Part shown: in pieces, positions 8,554 through 17,248 of the stretch
Position numbering within the stretch: the first letter of the stretch is position 1
Layout: each line of letters opens with the position of its first letter
DNA from: Clostridia bacterium DTU025
GTDB lineage: Bacteria; Bacillota; DTU025
Direction of reading: 5' to 3'
Length of the DNA stretch: 56,792 nucleotides
Assembly: GCA_001513145.1 (NCBI GenBank)
Contig: LFSP01000008.1
Span: 6,510 to 63,301, forward strand
Program-made: the position numbers and the translations under genes
The notes under the pieces: model-generated
What the model saw: only the letters and a program-made list of their open reading frames with translations
What the model was told of the DNA's origin: nothing
The model's database searches: none

Positions 8554-9396
8554 ATGACGGCATTCGGAATGCACCTTTCGGTGGCGGGAGGACTGCCTAA
8601 GGCAGTCACTCGCGCCATCGAGCTTGGGTGCGACGGCTTTCAGGTTTTCGCTCGCAATCCCCGGTCCATGAGGGCCAAACCGCTGGAGCCCGAGCAGGTG
8701 GCCGCCTTCCGACATGCCCGGGAGGAGGCCGGGATGTGGCCGGTGGTGGTGCACGTGAACTACCTGGTGAACGTGGCCACGCCCAAGGAGGAGCTGTACG
8801 ACCTTTCGTGCGACGTTCTCGGCGATGAGCTGGCCCGGGCGCAGGCCATCGGCGCCGACATCGTGGTGATGCACCCTGGGCACCATCTGGGAACCGGCAT
8901 CGATGAGGCCATCACGCGCGTAGCCGCAGCTATCGACAGGGCATATGAGCAGTCAGATTCGCAGGTGACGCTGTGCATCGAGAACATGGCAGGAGCCGGA
9001 ACCGAGGTTGGTCGAACCTTCGCAGAGCTTAAGCAGATAATCGATTCCTGTCGCCACGGCGACCTCTTGGGCGTGTGCTTCGACACATGCCACGCCTTCG
9101 CCGCAGGTTACGACGTGGCGACGCCTGAGGGGCTCGACGCCACCCTGGACGAGATATCCAGCACTGTCGGGCTGCAGCGGGTAAAGATGGTGCATGCCAA
9201 CGACGCCATGGGCACCCTTGGTTCCGGCAAGGACCGGCACCACAACATAGGTAAAGGGAACATAGGTCTTCGAGGCTTCACCGAGATCCTGTCGCGGCCC
9301 GCTATGGCGAGGCTTCCGTTCATACTGGAGACGCCTGTGAACTCCCCCGAAGACCAGGAGCGTGACCTGGCGGCCATCAGGTCGTGCGTTCCATGA
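8554..9396 (+). CDS. nfo: Endonuclease IV
   Basis: AP endonuclease that cleaves 5' of abasic sites in base excision repair. The TIM-barrel family motifs are all present in 280 aa: GMHLSVAGGL at the start, VHVNYLVN, MHPGHH, ENMAG, DTCHAFAAGYD, and the zinc-binding HANDAMGTLGSGKDRHHNIG, ending with LETP. The start ATG has TTTGGAGGT at good spacing. Its stop overlaps the ATG of the helicase gene by 4 nt, so the two repair genes are probably co-translated. Confidence 0.96.
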   Translation: MTAFGMHLSVAGGLPKAVTRAIELGCDGFQVFARNPRSMRAKPLEPEQVAAFRHAREEAGMWPVVVHVNYLVNVATPKEELYDLSCDVLGDELARAQAIGADIVVMHPGHHLGTGIDEAITRVAAAIDRAYEQSDSQVTLCIENMAGAGTEVGRTFAELKQIIDSCRHGDLLGVCFDTCHAFAAGYDVATPEGLDATLDEISSTVGLQRVKMVHANDAMGTLGSGKDRHHNIGKGNIGLRGFTEILSRPAMARLPFILETPVNSPEDQERDLAAIRSCVP

Positions 9397-12056
9397 AGAC
9401 CTACCACGAGGGCGCCGTTCAGAACTATCTGTCTGAAGAGGCCCGACGGAAGCTTTCCGATGCCATCAGGCAGGCGGGCGGCGCTGAGGTGTTCGCGGTC
9501 GGACGCTGCGATCGCGACTACATTGTGATCGATGTGGACGTGCTGTCCGTGGGTCATATGAGCGCAGCGCCGGTGGTGTCGGCCGCCCTCATGCGTGGGC
9601 AGGTTGTCCTGCACAACCACCCGTCAGGTCAGCTGATGCCGTCCGATGCGGACCTTGCTGTCGCCTCAGCCCTGGCCCAGAAGGGCATAGGCTTCTGGAT
9701 CGTGGACAACGCTGTGCAGAGGATCCGTCCCGTAACCGATCCGATGACCAACGCCTCCGGCTCCATCGTCATCGCCCCCGCCGACATCGAGCACCTCTTC
9801 TCCGATCACGGCCTCCTTGCGAAAGGCTATCCTGACTACGAGCCACGGCCGGGACAGTTGCTGATGGCCCTGAAAGTGACGGAGGCCCTTTCCACCGTGT
9901 CCCACCTTGTTGTTGAGGCCGGCACAGGCACGGGCAAGTCGCTAGCGTATCTCGCTCCGATCGTGCTCTGGGCGCAGAGGAACGAGGCGCGTGTGGTGGT
10001 GTCCACAAACACCATTAACCTGCAGGAGCAGCTGATTGCCTCGGACATCCCCGCGCTGGCGAAGGCGTTGGGGGAGCCCGTTCGCGCATGCCTGGTGAAG
10101 GGCAGAGCCAACTACCTATGCCTTCGGAAGCTCGACACCGCGCTCGCGGAGGACTATCTTTCGGACGAGCTTGCCCCCATCGTCAGCTGGGCGCAGACCA
10201 CCGTCACCGGCGACAGGTCCACGATGCCTTTCGAGCCTTCGCCCGAGGCGTGGGAGCTGGTGTGCGCGGAGCCGGATCTATGCCTCGGCCAGCGCTGCTC
10301 CTATTATGCACAGTGCTTCTTCTTCGCCGCGAGAAGGAACATGGAGTCCGCGCAGGTGCTGGTGACCAATCACCATCTCTTGTTCGCTGACGCAGCCATC
10401 AGGCAGCAGATGGGACAGCGTGCCGCCAAAGGGGTGCTGCCGAAATACCGCGCCGTGGTGCTGGACGAGGCCCACAACGCTGCGGACGTGGCCACGGAGT
10501 ATTTTGGCATGCAGGCGTCGCGCCTTGGCGCAGTCAGGCTGCTCAACCAAGTGTTCAGGAAGGAGTCGAGGCCTGCGGCGCGGGAGCAGGGCTCGGAGCA
10601 GGCGGATTCAGGCGGAGGAGCGCTGGCGAGAGCCCGTGCGTACATCTTCCGCCATTGGGGTGACAGAGAGCGCGAGGCGTCGCTGAGGGCGGCGGTGGAG
10701 ATCTTGGATATGGAGGCCATACCCGCAGCCATCAGATGCAGGGATTCCTGCGAGAACTTCTTTTCCGAGCTGCGGACACTGATGTTGTCTCGCCCGGCCT
10801 CTGAGGAGGCCGGAGAGTGGACCGACGCAGCAAGCAGGAACGAGCGCGAGGTCAGGATAGACCGCAAGCTGACCGAGAACGACGCATGGAACCGGCGAGT
10901 ATACCCAGCCCACGAGGGGTTCGCTGCGGCCCTGGAAGACCTGGCTGAGTCTATATCCCGGCTGGCCAAGGCGCTGAGAGGCAGAGGCGATGACGACGCC
11001 GGGTGCACGGAAGCCGATGGACTCGGTCATGCCGCTGACGGGTCAGGTGACGCCGACGGAGCCGACCCCTCAGGCGCCGCCCTGCTCATGGAGCTTCGCG
11101 CCTACTCGGCCAGGGCCGTCGCGTTGGCTGAGGCGGTCAGGTTTGCGGTGAAGGCTGACTCACCTGACTTCGTGTACTGGGTGGAGGTATCTGGCCGCGG
11201 GAGGCGTTCCAATGTGCGGCTGATCGCGGCGCCCATAGAGCCGGGCCCTGAGATAGTCCAGTCGCTGCTTCCAGGCGTCGACACGGCGGTGTTCACGTCG
11301 GCCACCCTGGCCGTCGGCAACAGTTTCGAGTACTCCGCTCACTCTCTGGGCCTCGATACACTGGAGCCAGACTGCGTGCAGTACGTGGTGGCGCCGTCTC
11401 CCTTCGATTTCGCATCCCAAGCGTTGCTTCTTTGCGCAGACGACATGCCTGTTCCCGACTCGCCTGGTTGGGAGCCGAGGCTGTTGGAGGCGCTGGCCTC
11501 GCTGCTGGACGCCTCCGGCGGACGGGCCTTCGTGCTCTTCACCTCATACAAGCTGCTGAAGTCCATGGCATCACAGATCGAGCCGTACATGCGACAGCAC
11601 GGAATGCGCCTTCTGGTGCAGGGCGACAAGCCGCGGAAGGCCCTGCTGGACGAGTTCAGGTCCGACATTGGCTCGGTGCTTTTCGGGACGGACTCCTTCT
11701 GGGAAGGGGTAGACGTTCCCGGCCAGGCGCTGTCGTGCGTGATCATTCCACGGCTGCCATTTGCTGTGCCTACGGCACCCCTTCTTCAGGCCAGGGTTGA
11801 TTCGGTTCGGGCAAGGGGCGGCGATCCCTTCAGGGAGCTTGCGCTTCCGGCGGCGGTGCTCAAATTCAAGCAGGGATTCGGCAGGCTGATCCGAACCTCT
11901 ACCGATAGGGGTGCAGTGGCTGTGCTGGACCCCAGGATAGTGACTCGCAGATACGGGCGGCATTTCATAAGATCTCTGCCTGACTGTTCAAAGGCCGTGG
12001 GACCTGTGAGCGAACTAGCAGCGGCCTTGAGAGACTGGCTTTGCGCAGGCACATGA
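9393..12056 (+). CDS. DinG-type DNA helicase fused to an N-terminal RadC/JAB (JAMM) domain
   Basis: A superfamily 2 helicase of the DinG/XPD type, 887 aa. Residues about 1-120 form a RadC-like JAB domain with intact metal-ligand motif HNHPSG-x4-S-x2-D (about residues 74-87). The helicase begins near 150: Walker A AGTGTGKS near 177, a cysteine-rich insertion (CLVKG...CLGQRCSYYAQC) fitting the 4Fe-4S domain, VLDEAHNA near 357, and the C-terminal motor blocks TDSFWEGVDVPG and QGFGRLIRTS. Typical DinG proteins have no front domain or a DnaQ-like exonuclease; here a JAB domain takes that place. The ATG at 9393 overlaps the nfo stop (ATGA). A role in unwinding 5'-tailed, R-loop or damaged DNA is known for the family; the JAB activity is unknown. 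Confidence 0.9.
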   Translation: MKTYHEGAVQNYLSEEARRKLSDAIRQAGGAEVFAVGRCDRDYIVIDVDVLSVGHMSAAPVVSAALMRGQVVLHNHPSGQLMPSDADLAVASALAQKGIGFWIVDNAVQRIRPVTDPMTNASGSIVIAPADIEHLFSDHGLLAKGYPDYEPRPGQLLMALKVTEALSTVSHLVVEAGTGTGKSLAYLAPIVLWAQRNEARVVVSTNTINLQEQLIASDIPALAKALGEPVRACLVKGRANYLCLRKLDTALAEDYLSDELAPIVSWAQTTVTGDRSTMPFEPSPEAWELVCAEPDLCLGQRCSYYAQCFFFAARRNMESAQVLVTNHHLLFADAAIRQQMGQRAAKGVLPKYRAVVLDEAHNAADVATEYFGMQASRLGAVRLLNQVFRKESRPAAREQGSEQADSGGGALARARAYIFRHWGDREREASLRAAVEILDMEAIPAAIRCRDSCENFFSELRTLMLSRPASEEAGEWTDAASRNEREVRIDRKLTENDAWNRRVYPAHEGFAAALEDLAESISRLAKALRGRGDDDAGCTEADGLGHAADGSGDADGADPSGAALLMELRAYSARAVALAEAVRFAVKADSPDFVYWVEVSGRGRRSNVRLIAAPIEPGPEIVQSLLPGVDTAVFTSATLAVGNSFEYSAHSLGLDTLEPDCVQYVVAPSPFDFASQALLLCADDMPVPDSPGWEPRLLEALASLLDASGGRAFVLFTSYKLLKSMASQIEPYMRQHGMRLLVQGDKPRKALLDEFRSDIGSVLFGTDSFWEGVDVPGQALSCVIIPRLPFAVPTAPLLQARVDSVRARGGDPFRELALPAAVLKFKQGFGRLIRTSTDRGAVAVLDPRIVTRRYGRHFIRSLPDCSKAVGPVSELAAALRDWLCAGT

Positions 12057-12140
12057 GCTCGGCTTGTCGATAGACGAATTCTAACAGGAGAGCCGGCCCG
12101 CATATGTACTATGGAAATCGCCGCGGGGAGGCTTGTATAA

Positions 12141-14063
12141 GTGGTACTGATCGTTGTCAGTAGGCGCTCACACATGGCCGCGTTGGCGATCGGGATCCTG
12201 GCGCTGCTGATCCTGACGGGCATGGGGATCGGGATGCTCGGTGACGACGCCGTGGCGGCCCAGTCCGATGCAAGGCTGGTTCCCATCTACTCCGTGGCCA
12301 GGGATGACAAGGCAGTTGCCATTACCGTAGACGCCACGTGGGGCGCCGACTTCACCCCCCAACTATTGGATCTCTTTGACCAACACGCCGTCAAAGTCAC
12401 CTTCTTCCTCGCAGGCCACTGGATCACCGATTACCCTGACATGGTGAAGGAGATCGCCGCTCGGGGCCACGAGGTGGGCAACCACTCGTGGACTCATCCT
12501 AACATGGGCTCCCTACCTGTGGAGCGCATCAGGGAGGAGCTGGAGCGGACGCAACGGGCCATCGCCGACCTCATCGGAGTTGCACCCAAGGTGTTTAGGC
12601 CTCCCTTCGGCGATTACAGCAACACGCTGATAACCGAGGCCGGCAGGATGGGCCTGCAGACGATCCAGTGGAGCATCGACTCCCTCGACTGGAAGAACCC
12701 CACGACTGCAGAGATCGTGGAGCGGGTCATGAGCCGGATGAAGCCGGGGGCGATCGTGCTCTTTCACAACGCCGCCCAGAACACGCCGGCAGCGCTGGCC
12801 CAGATAATCCCCAGGCTTAAGGCTGAGGGATACTCGCTGGTTACCGTCTCCGAGCTGCTCTTGAAGGGGGATACGTACATCAACCGCAACACGGGCGAGC
12901 AACGGCCGGCTGCGCCGAAGCCGGCGGCGCCTGAGTCGCAGCCAGCTGGGGACTCCGAAGAGCAGGCGCGCACGGAAGACGATGAGTCGGGGAGACGTCC
13001 CCAGGACGAACCGGAGACCCGTCCCCTGGTCAGCTTCCAGGACCAGGCTGAGATCGGAGGTGAGCACGTGCTGGTAGTGAGTGTGAGGAATCGGAGGCTG
13101 GCGCTGGCTCTGGTGGCCCTGGGACTCATGGTGCTCACTGCTGCGGTGGTGGTGGCCTCGCCGTCTGCCAGGCGCAGGGTGCTTGGGGTTCGACGCGGCG
13201 TGACGCTGGCCGGGCAAGACCTGGGAGGGCTGTACCCTGACGAGGTGAGACGTGTGGTACTCAGCCTTTCGTCACAGATCGAGCGTCACCCGAGGGACGC
13301 CATGTACCATTCCGAAACCGGCGAGATCATCCCCGAAGAGCTTGGAGTCGCGCTAGATGTTGACGGTACCGTGGAGGCGGTGATGTCTGCGCCCAAAGGG
13401 GCGCAAGTGGAACTGTCCCTGAGGGAGGTACCCCCTAAGGTTACGGCTGCTATGCTGAAGCCGGTCCATGGCGTCACCACTTCGACGCCTGCTGTCTCAC
13501 TGGTCTTCAACGTGGCTTGGGGTGAGGAATACCTGCCCGACATCCTGTCGGCTCTGCGGGAAGCGGGAGCCAAGTGCACGTTCTTTCTGACGGGCACGTG
13601 GGTGCGACAGTATCCGAACCTTGTGTCGGCCATTCACGAGGACGGGCACGAGCTGGCCAACCACGGCTGGAGCCACGCCCACCCGAAGGCCATGTCGGAC
13701 TCGGGGCTGGAGCGGCTCATCGGCGACAACGAGGCGCTCATCAGGGAACTCACCGGCGTGCGGACAGTGCTGTTTGCCCCGCCCTACGGAGAGGTGGACC
13801 AGAGGATTGCGTCAGTGGCGGCGAGGATGGGATACACCACGATCATGTGGACAGTGGACACCATCGACTGGCAATTGCCGTCTCCTGAGGTGGTGACCGA
13901 GCGTGCCCTGTCGAAGCTGGCGCCCGGGAACATCATCCTGATGCATCCCACTGACCCCACGGCGAAGGCACTCAGAAGCATCCTGGAGCAGCTGAGGAGC
14001 CAAGGCTACTCCATGGTCACCGTGTCGGAGCTTCTGAAGATTGGAAAGGCCCGCCACAGTTAG
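12141..14063 (+). CDS. Double polysaccharide deacetylase (PdaB/YlxY-like tandem)
   Basis: A 640-aa protein made of two units, each a transmembrane anchor followed by a CE4 NodB-type domain. Anchor 1 is about residues 12-32, with domain 1 about 56-255: D64 in TVDATWG, H115 and H119 in NHSWTH, and RPPFGDY. A Pro/Glu-rich linker follows (about 265-305), then anchor 2 (about 320-340) and domain 2 (about 450-630) with H508 and H512 in NHGWSH. In domain 2 the first motif reads FNVAWG, so N457 replaces the catalytic Asp, as in YlxY-like proteins. Such proteins modify peptidoglycan in sporulation. The start is GTG with GGGGAGG upstream. A strong internal GTG start at 13068 is annotated separately. 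Confidence 0.88.
   Translation: MVLIVVSRRSHMAALAIGILALLILTGMGIGMLGDDAVAAQSDARLVPIYSVARDDKAVAITVDATWGADFTPQLLDLFDQHAVKVTFFLAGHWITDYPDMVKEIAARGHEVGNHSWTHPNMGSLPVERIREELERTQRAIADLIGVAPKVFRPPFGDYSNTLITEAGRMGLQTIQWSIDSLDWKNPTTAEIVERVMSRMKPGAIVLFHNAAQNTPAALAQIIPRLKAEGYSLVTVSELLLKGDTYINRNTGEQRPAAPKPAAPESQPAGDSEEQARTEDDESGRRPQDEPETRPLVSFQDQAEIGGEHVLVVSVRNRRLALALVALGLMVLTAAVVVASPSARRRVLGVRRGVTLAGQDLGGLYPDEVRRVVLSLSSQIERHPRDAMYHSETGEIIPEELGVALDVDGTVEAVMSAPKGAQVELSLREVPPKVTAAMLKPVHGVTTSTPAVSLVFNVAWGEEYLPDILSALREAGAKCTFFLTGTWVRQYPNLVSAIHEDGHELANHGWSHAHPKAMSDSGLERLIGDNEALIRELTGVRTVLFAPPYGEVDQRIASVAARMGYTTIMWTVDTIDWQLPSPEVVTERALSKLAPGNIILMHPTDPTAKALRSILEQLRSQGYSMVTVSELLKIGKARHS
13056..13070 (+). promoter_or_regulatory. 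Internal ribosome binding site and GTG start in the double deacetylase
   Basis: GGAGG at 13056-13060 precedes an in-frame GTG at 13068-13070 by seven bases. Initiation here would give a 331-aa protein that begins just before the second transmembrane anchor, i.e. a complete YlxY-like protein. No stop codon separates it from the upstream domain. It looks like the retained start of a formerly separate gene. Confidence 0.6.
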
Positions 14064-14283
14064 ACTGCGGCCTGCACTGCTCGGCCCCATAGCTGGCCAC
14101 GGGTAGCAGCGGCTTGACCTAGCTGACTGGAGTTGGCCGGGTCGGTTGCAGCTGGCGGGCGGATCGGTGGTCTTGGAGCCCAAGCCCAAGTGTCGAGCGG
14201 CCCCTGCCATCGAGGCGGGGCTGCACCGCGCTTGCGGGAGGTTATGGGTGCCATGCTGATGTGCCCGACCACGCAAGCGCCGC
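14064..14283. other. Non-coding stretch after the deacetylase
   Basis: This 220-bp stretch has no open reading frame with a credible start, no clear terminator after the deacetylase stop, and no convincing promoter for the repeat array that follows. A TTGACC at 14114 lacks a partner -10 box. Confidence 0.5.
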
Positions 14284-15190
14284 TGACAGGTGCGTGATGG
14301 AGGATCTAGTAGCCCTCCTCCGAATCGAGGAGCACTGGCCGATGTGCTCCTCGATTCGGAGGGGCTGTTGTATTGCTGCCCCTCCGAAACTAGGAGAATC
14401 CCCGGTTTCAGGGGGCATAGGGCGAACATGAGATGGGACGGGCGAAACGAGGGCGGGCGCAGCCAGCCGTCGTCCACGCTAAATCCCAGCTAGAAGCGTG
14501 GCGGCGCATGTCCGTTCGAGCGAGCCTGGGGCGCTGGAGAGACGATCACGAGGATTTCCACCAGATCGAGGAGCAGTCGCCGGGGTGCTCCTCGATCTGT
14601 AGGGGCTATCGCCCAGTTGCCCCTACGCAAGGAGGTCAACCCGCGGTTCCGCGACGTGCGAGGTCATGATGAGGTCAGTGCGGCAAAGAAGTAGTGGCGG
14701 CGCTCAGCGCCGCCCTCGTTAAGGCACAGCTAGAGACGGTGGGGGCTATGTCCGTTCGAGCGAACATGGGGGACTGGGGAGGCGATAGGGAGGATCTCCA
14801 CCAGATCGAGGAGCAGTCGCCGGGGTGCTCCTCGGTTTGGAGGGGCTATCGCCCACTTGCTCCTACGAAAGGAGGTCAACCCGCGGTTCCGCAACGTGCG
14901 AGACCATGATGAGGTCAGTACGGCAAAGAAGTACAGGGGGCGCTCAGCGCCGCCCTCGTTAAGGCACAGTCAGAGACGGTGGGGGCCATGTCTGGTCGGG
15001 CGGAGGCGGCACGTTGGAGAGATGGTCGAGAGGATTTCCACCAGATCGAGGAGCACTCCAGGGGGTACTCCTCGATTCGGAGGGGTGACTACCGACTTGC
15101 TCCTCCAAGACGAGGAGAACCCCCGGTTCCGGAGGGCCGGGGGCGACTACGGGATCGCGATCAGCACGGCAAAGCAAGGCCGGCGTCAGC
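14284..15190 (+). repeat. Tandem array of four ~240-bp hairpin-forming repeats
   Basis: Four units recur with a spacing of 240-241 bp; the core ATCGAGGAGCA starts at 14324, 14565, 14805 and 15045. Units 2 and 3 are closest, unit 1 is most diverged, and unit 4 runs up to the 3' end of the GH18 gene. Each unit has hairpin H1 around ATCGAGGAGCA, hairpin H2 (e.g. GTAGGGGC/GCCCCTAC), an SD-like AGGAG(GT) box, and a short hairpin H3 around GGTTCC. Units 2 and 3 also share a spacer hairpin GGCGGCGC/GCGCCGCC. Several arm differences between units are compensatory. Short reading frames of about 70 codons exist, but differences between copies are not biased to third positions, so a structured RNA or DNA element is more likely than a protein. 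Confidence 0.85.
14317..14387 (+). repeat. Strong double hairpin of repeat unit 1
   Basis: A perfect 19-bp stem pairs 14317-14335 with 14344-14362 around an 8-nt loop. A second perfect 10-bp stem pairs TCGGAGGGGC (14356-14365) with GCCCCTCCGA (14378-14387). The two stems share bases 14356-14362 and so are mutually exclusive in part, like an attenuator. No U-run follows. Confidence 0.75.
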
Positions 15191-15223
15191 CACTCAGAAC
15201 CTGGTTGATGCTGGGTTTGATGT

Positions 15224-16558
15224 TCAGTTCCGGAGCGCGGTCTCGATGGCCTTCCAGCTGTTGTCATCTTCCTGACCTAACCGCCAAAGGGCTATTCCAC
15301 CGATGTCGTACCGGTCCACGAGTTTTAGCTTCATCTTGAGGCTCTCGGTGCTCTCGAAGTAAACCTTGTGGGTCACTCCGCCAGACTTGTACGTGTAGTA
15401 GGGCACCTGAGCCACGTTGTCCCACTGCACCTTCGCGCCGTGCTTTGCCGCGGTGCTTATCGCCTGGCTGTAAGACACGCCCTTGGCCTTGTTGGTCTTG
15501 GTGTTCCAGTCGTAGCCGTAGGCCGCCACGCCCATGATCACCTTGTGTTTTGGGATCTGGCTCGTGGCGTACTTGATGACTTTTTCGACCCAGGGTAGCG
15601 ACGCCACCGGACCGGGACTGGTGCCGGAGGTATGCTCGTCGTAGGTCATCAGCATTATCTGATCGCATATCTGTCCCAGTGCGTGGTAGTCGAATGCGCC
15701 GATCCAAGCCGACTTGGGGGAGTCGGTGTGCTTGGCAGGCACTGACATGGTCACCAGATACCCCTTGGGCCTGAGCTCCGCGGCCAGCTCCTTCATGAAC
15801 TTGGTGAGGACCGTCCTGTCGGCCGGAGGCACGTTCTCGAAGTCGATGTTGACGCCGTCATAGCCACGTTGCGCGACGATCCTGGCGATGTTCTTCACCG
15901 CCGCGGCCCTTGCGGACTGCGAGTTCAGGAGCGCGCTCACCTCGGACTTGCTGAAGCTGGAGCCCGCCATGTTGTGCACCAGTGCCAGGTTCTTCAGGCC
16001 CTTGCTAGTTGCGATCTCCATGGCGTCGGCGAAGTGGCTTCCTGTGACTTTGCCGCTGCGGTCCACCGAATAGGAGAACGGAGCAATGGCTGTGAGTACG
16101 CTGGACTGTGCCTTCAGGACGTTATACGAAGACTTGTCGCCTGAGTAGTTCACGGTGTAGTAGCCGACGACGGCACGGCCGGAGCCTGACGCAGGGACGG
16201 ACGAGCCCATGTTCACCAGCGACGACGCGACCCAACCGTACCCGCCGCTCGGCAGGCTAATCTGGAACCATGAACCCTTTTGCGCGATGAGCCTCACGGG
16301 TGTGTTCTGTGGCAGCACCTTCAGCACCGGGTAGTTCTCTCCCGGGCCGGTCCGAACATTAGCATTCTTTGCCAGAGCTGCGCTGCGGCCTGCGAGGTCT
16401 GCTATTACGTTCTTTTCTGTTTGGGGGGTGGGCTGTGTTGTGTTGATGCCAGGCGGCGAAGGCACCTGGGTGCCCTGGTTTCCAGTGCGCATACCCGACA
16501 GCGAGCTAGCCATGTACAAGAGGACGACGAGTGCTGTGACTGTTGCGTTAGGCTGCAC
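15224..16558 (-). CDS. Secreted SH3b-GH18 glycoside hydrolase (spore/cell wall type)
   Basis: From GTG 16558 the protein is 444 aa. An N-terminal hydrophobic segment (about residues 6-22) is a signal or anchor, followed by a Pro/Thr-rich linker, a bacterial SH3 domain (about 62-118, NVRTGPGENYPVLKVL...GWV), and a GH18 barrel from about 127 on. The active-site strand reads DGVNIDFENV: D234, D239 and E241 match the family DxxxDxE, with E241 the acid/base. Relatives such as YaaH/SleL act on spore cortex peptidoglycan, but carry LysM rather than SH3 domains. The GTG start is chosen because AAGGAGG lies eight bases upstream; further upstream in-frame codons lack a ribosome site. It is transcribed toward the repeat array. 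Confidence 0.88.
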   Translation of the reverse strand: MQPNATVTALVVLLYMASSLSGMRTGNQGTQVPSPPGINTTQPTPQTEKNVIADLAGRSAALAKNANVRTGPGENYPVLKVLPQNTPVRLIAQKGSWFQISLPSGGYGWVASSLVNMGSSVPASGSGRAVVGYYTVNYSGDKSSYNVLKAQSSVLTAIAPFSYSVDRSGKVTGSHFADAMEIATSKGLKNLALVHNMAGSSFSKSEVSALLNSQSARAAAVKNIARIVAQRGYDGVNIDFENVPPADRTVLTKFMKELAAELRPKGYLVTMSVPAKHTDSPKSAWIGAFDYHALGQICDQIMLMTYDEHTSGTSPGPVASLPWVEKVIKYATSQIPKHKVIMGVAAYGYDWNTKTNKAKGVSYSQAISTAAKHGAKVQWDNVAQVPYYTYKSGGVTHKVYFESTESLKMKLKLVDRYDIGGIALWRLGQEDDNSWKAIETALRN

Positions 16559-16783
16559 CAGGCGCCCCTCCTTCCTGAGCGTTCGAGTCTGGTAATGCGT
16601 ATGCCGCAGCGCAGCTAGACAGGGATTTCGACCTAGGCGTGATTCATCCTTCAAGCAAATAGATGGGCGAATGGGAGTACGTGGAATGCCGTCGGAATCG
16701 TGGTCCGCCGTGGGCTGCGGTGCAGGAAATCATGCACACGAGAAGAATAAGAACCGAATATCACGCTCTGTGGAGGAGTGCCC

Positions 16784-17248
16784 TTGACCTGCACCGTGAA
16801 GGTATTACGTTCGCCCGGCAGCAGGCTGCCACAATACATGAGTCCTGATAGCGCAGGCGCCGACATCACGGCGTGCCTGGAACGCGACGTGGTTATAGGT
16901 GTAGGGGAGCGGAAGCTCATACCCACGGGGATCCGCTTGGAGATCCCCAGGGGATACGAGGGGCAAGTTAGGCCCAGGAGCGGGCTGGCACTGAAGCATG
17001 GAGTGACGGTGCTGAACGCTCCTGGTACCATCGATTCAGACTACCGAGGCGAGGTCAGCGTAATCCTGGTGAACCATGGGAAGGAGCCTTTCACTGTAAG
17101 GCACGGCGACCGCATCGCGCAGCTCGTGATCGCCCCTGTGGTGCAGGCGCGCTTCGTGGCCGCCGATAGCCTGAGCGACACAGAGAGGGGGCAGTGCGGC
17201 TTCGGCAGCACTGGCACAGGCTGCGAGGGGGAGAAAGACCGTGGCTGA
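16784..17248 (+). CDS. dut: Deoxyuridine 5'-triphosphate nucleotidohydrolase
   Basis: Hydrolyses dUTP to dUMP and PPi, keeping uracil out of DNA. Trimeric dUTPase motifs are in order in 154 aa: PDSAGADI, RPRSGLALKHGV, NAPGTIDSDYRGEV, RIAQLVI, and RGQCGFGSTG. The last motif has Cys where Gly is usual. The start is placed at TTG 16784, seven bases after GGAGG (16772-16776); a GTG at 16778 is too close to that site. Its end overlaps the Spo0E-like gene by 8 nt. Confidence 0.93.
   Translation: MTCTVKVLRSPGSRLPQYMSPDSAGADITACLERDVVIGVGERKLIPTGIRLEIPRGYEGQVRPRSGLALKHGVTVLNAPGTIDSDYRGEVSVILVNHGKEPFTVRHGDRIAQLVIAPVVQARFVAADSLSDTERGQCGFGSTGTGCEGEKDRG

Noticed and set aside
14284-15190. CRISPR array
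   Set aside because: Repeat units are about 240 bp, diverged from each other and have no unique short spacers; no cas genes are nearby.
14433-15275. Repeated ~70-codon frames within the hairpin array as a family of small proteins
   Set aside because: Differences between copies fall at all codon positions and the conserved parts coincide with hairpin arms, so the similarity is explained by the repeat itself. No consistent ribosome binding site stands before the ATGs.
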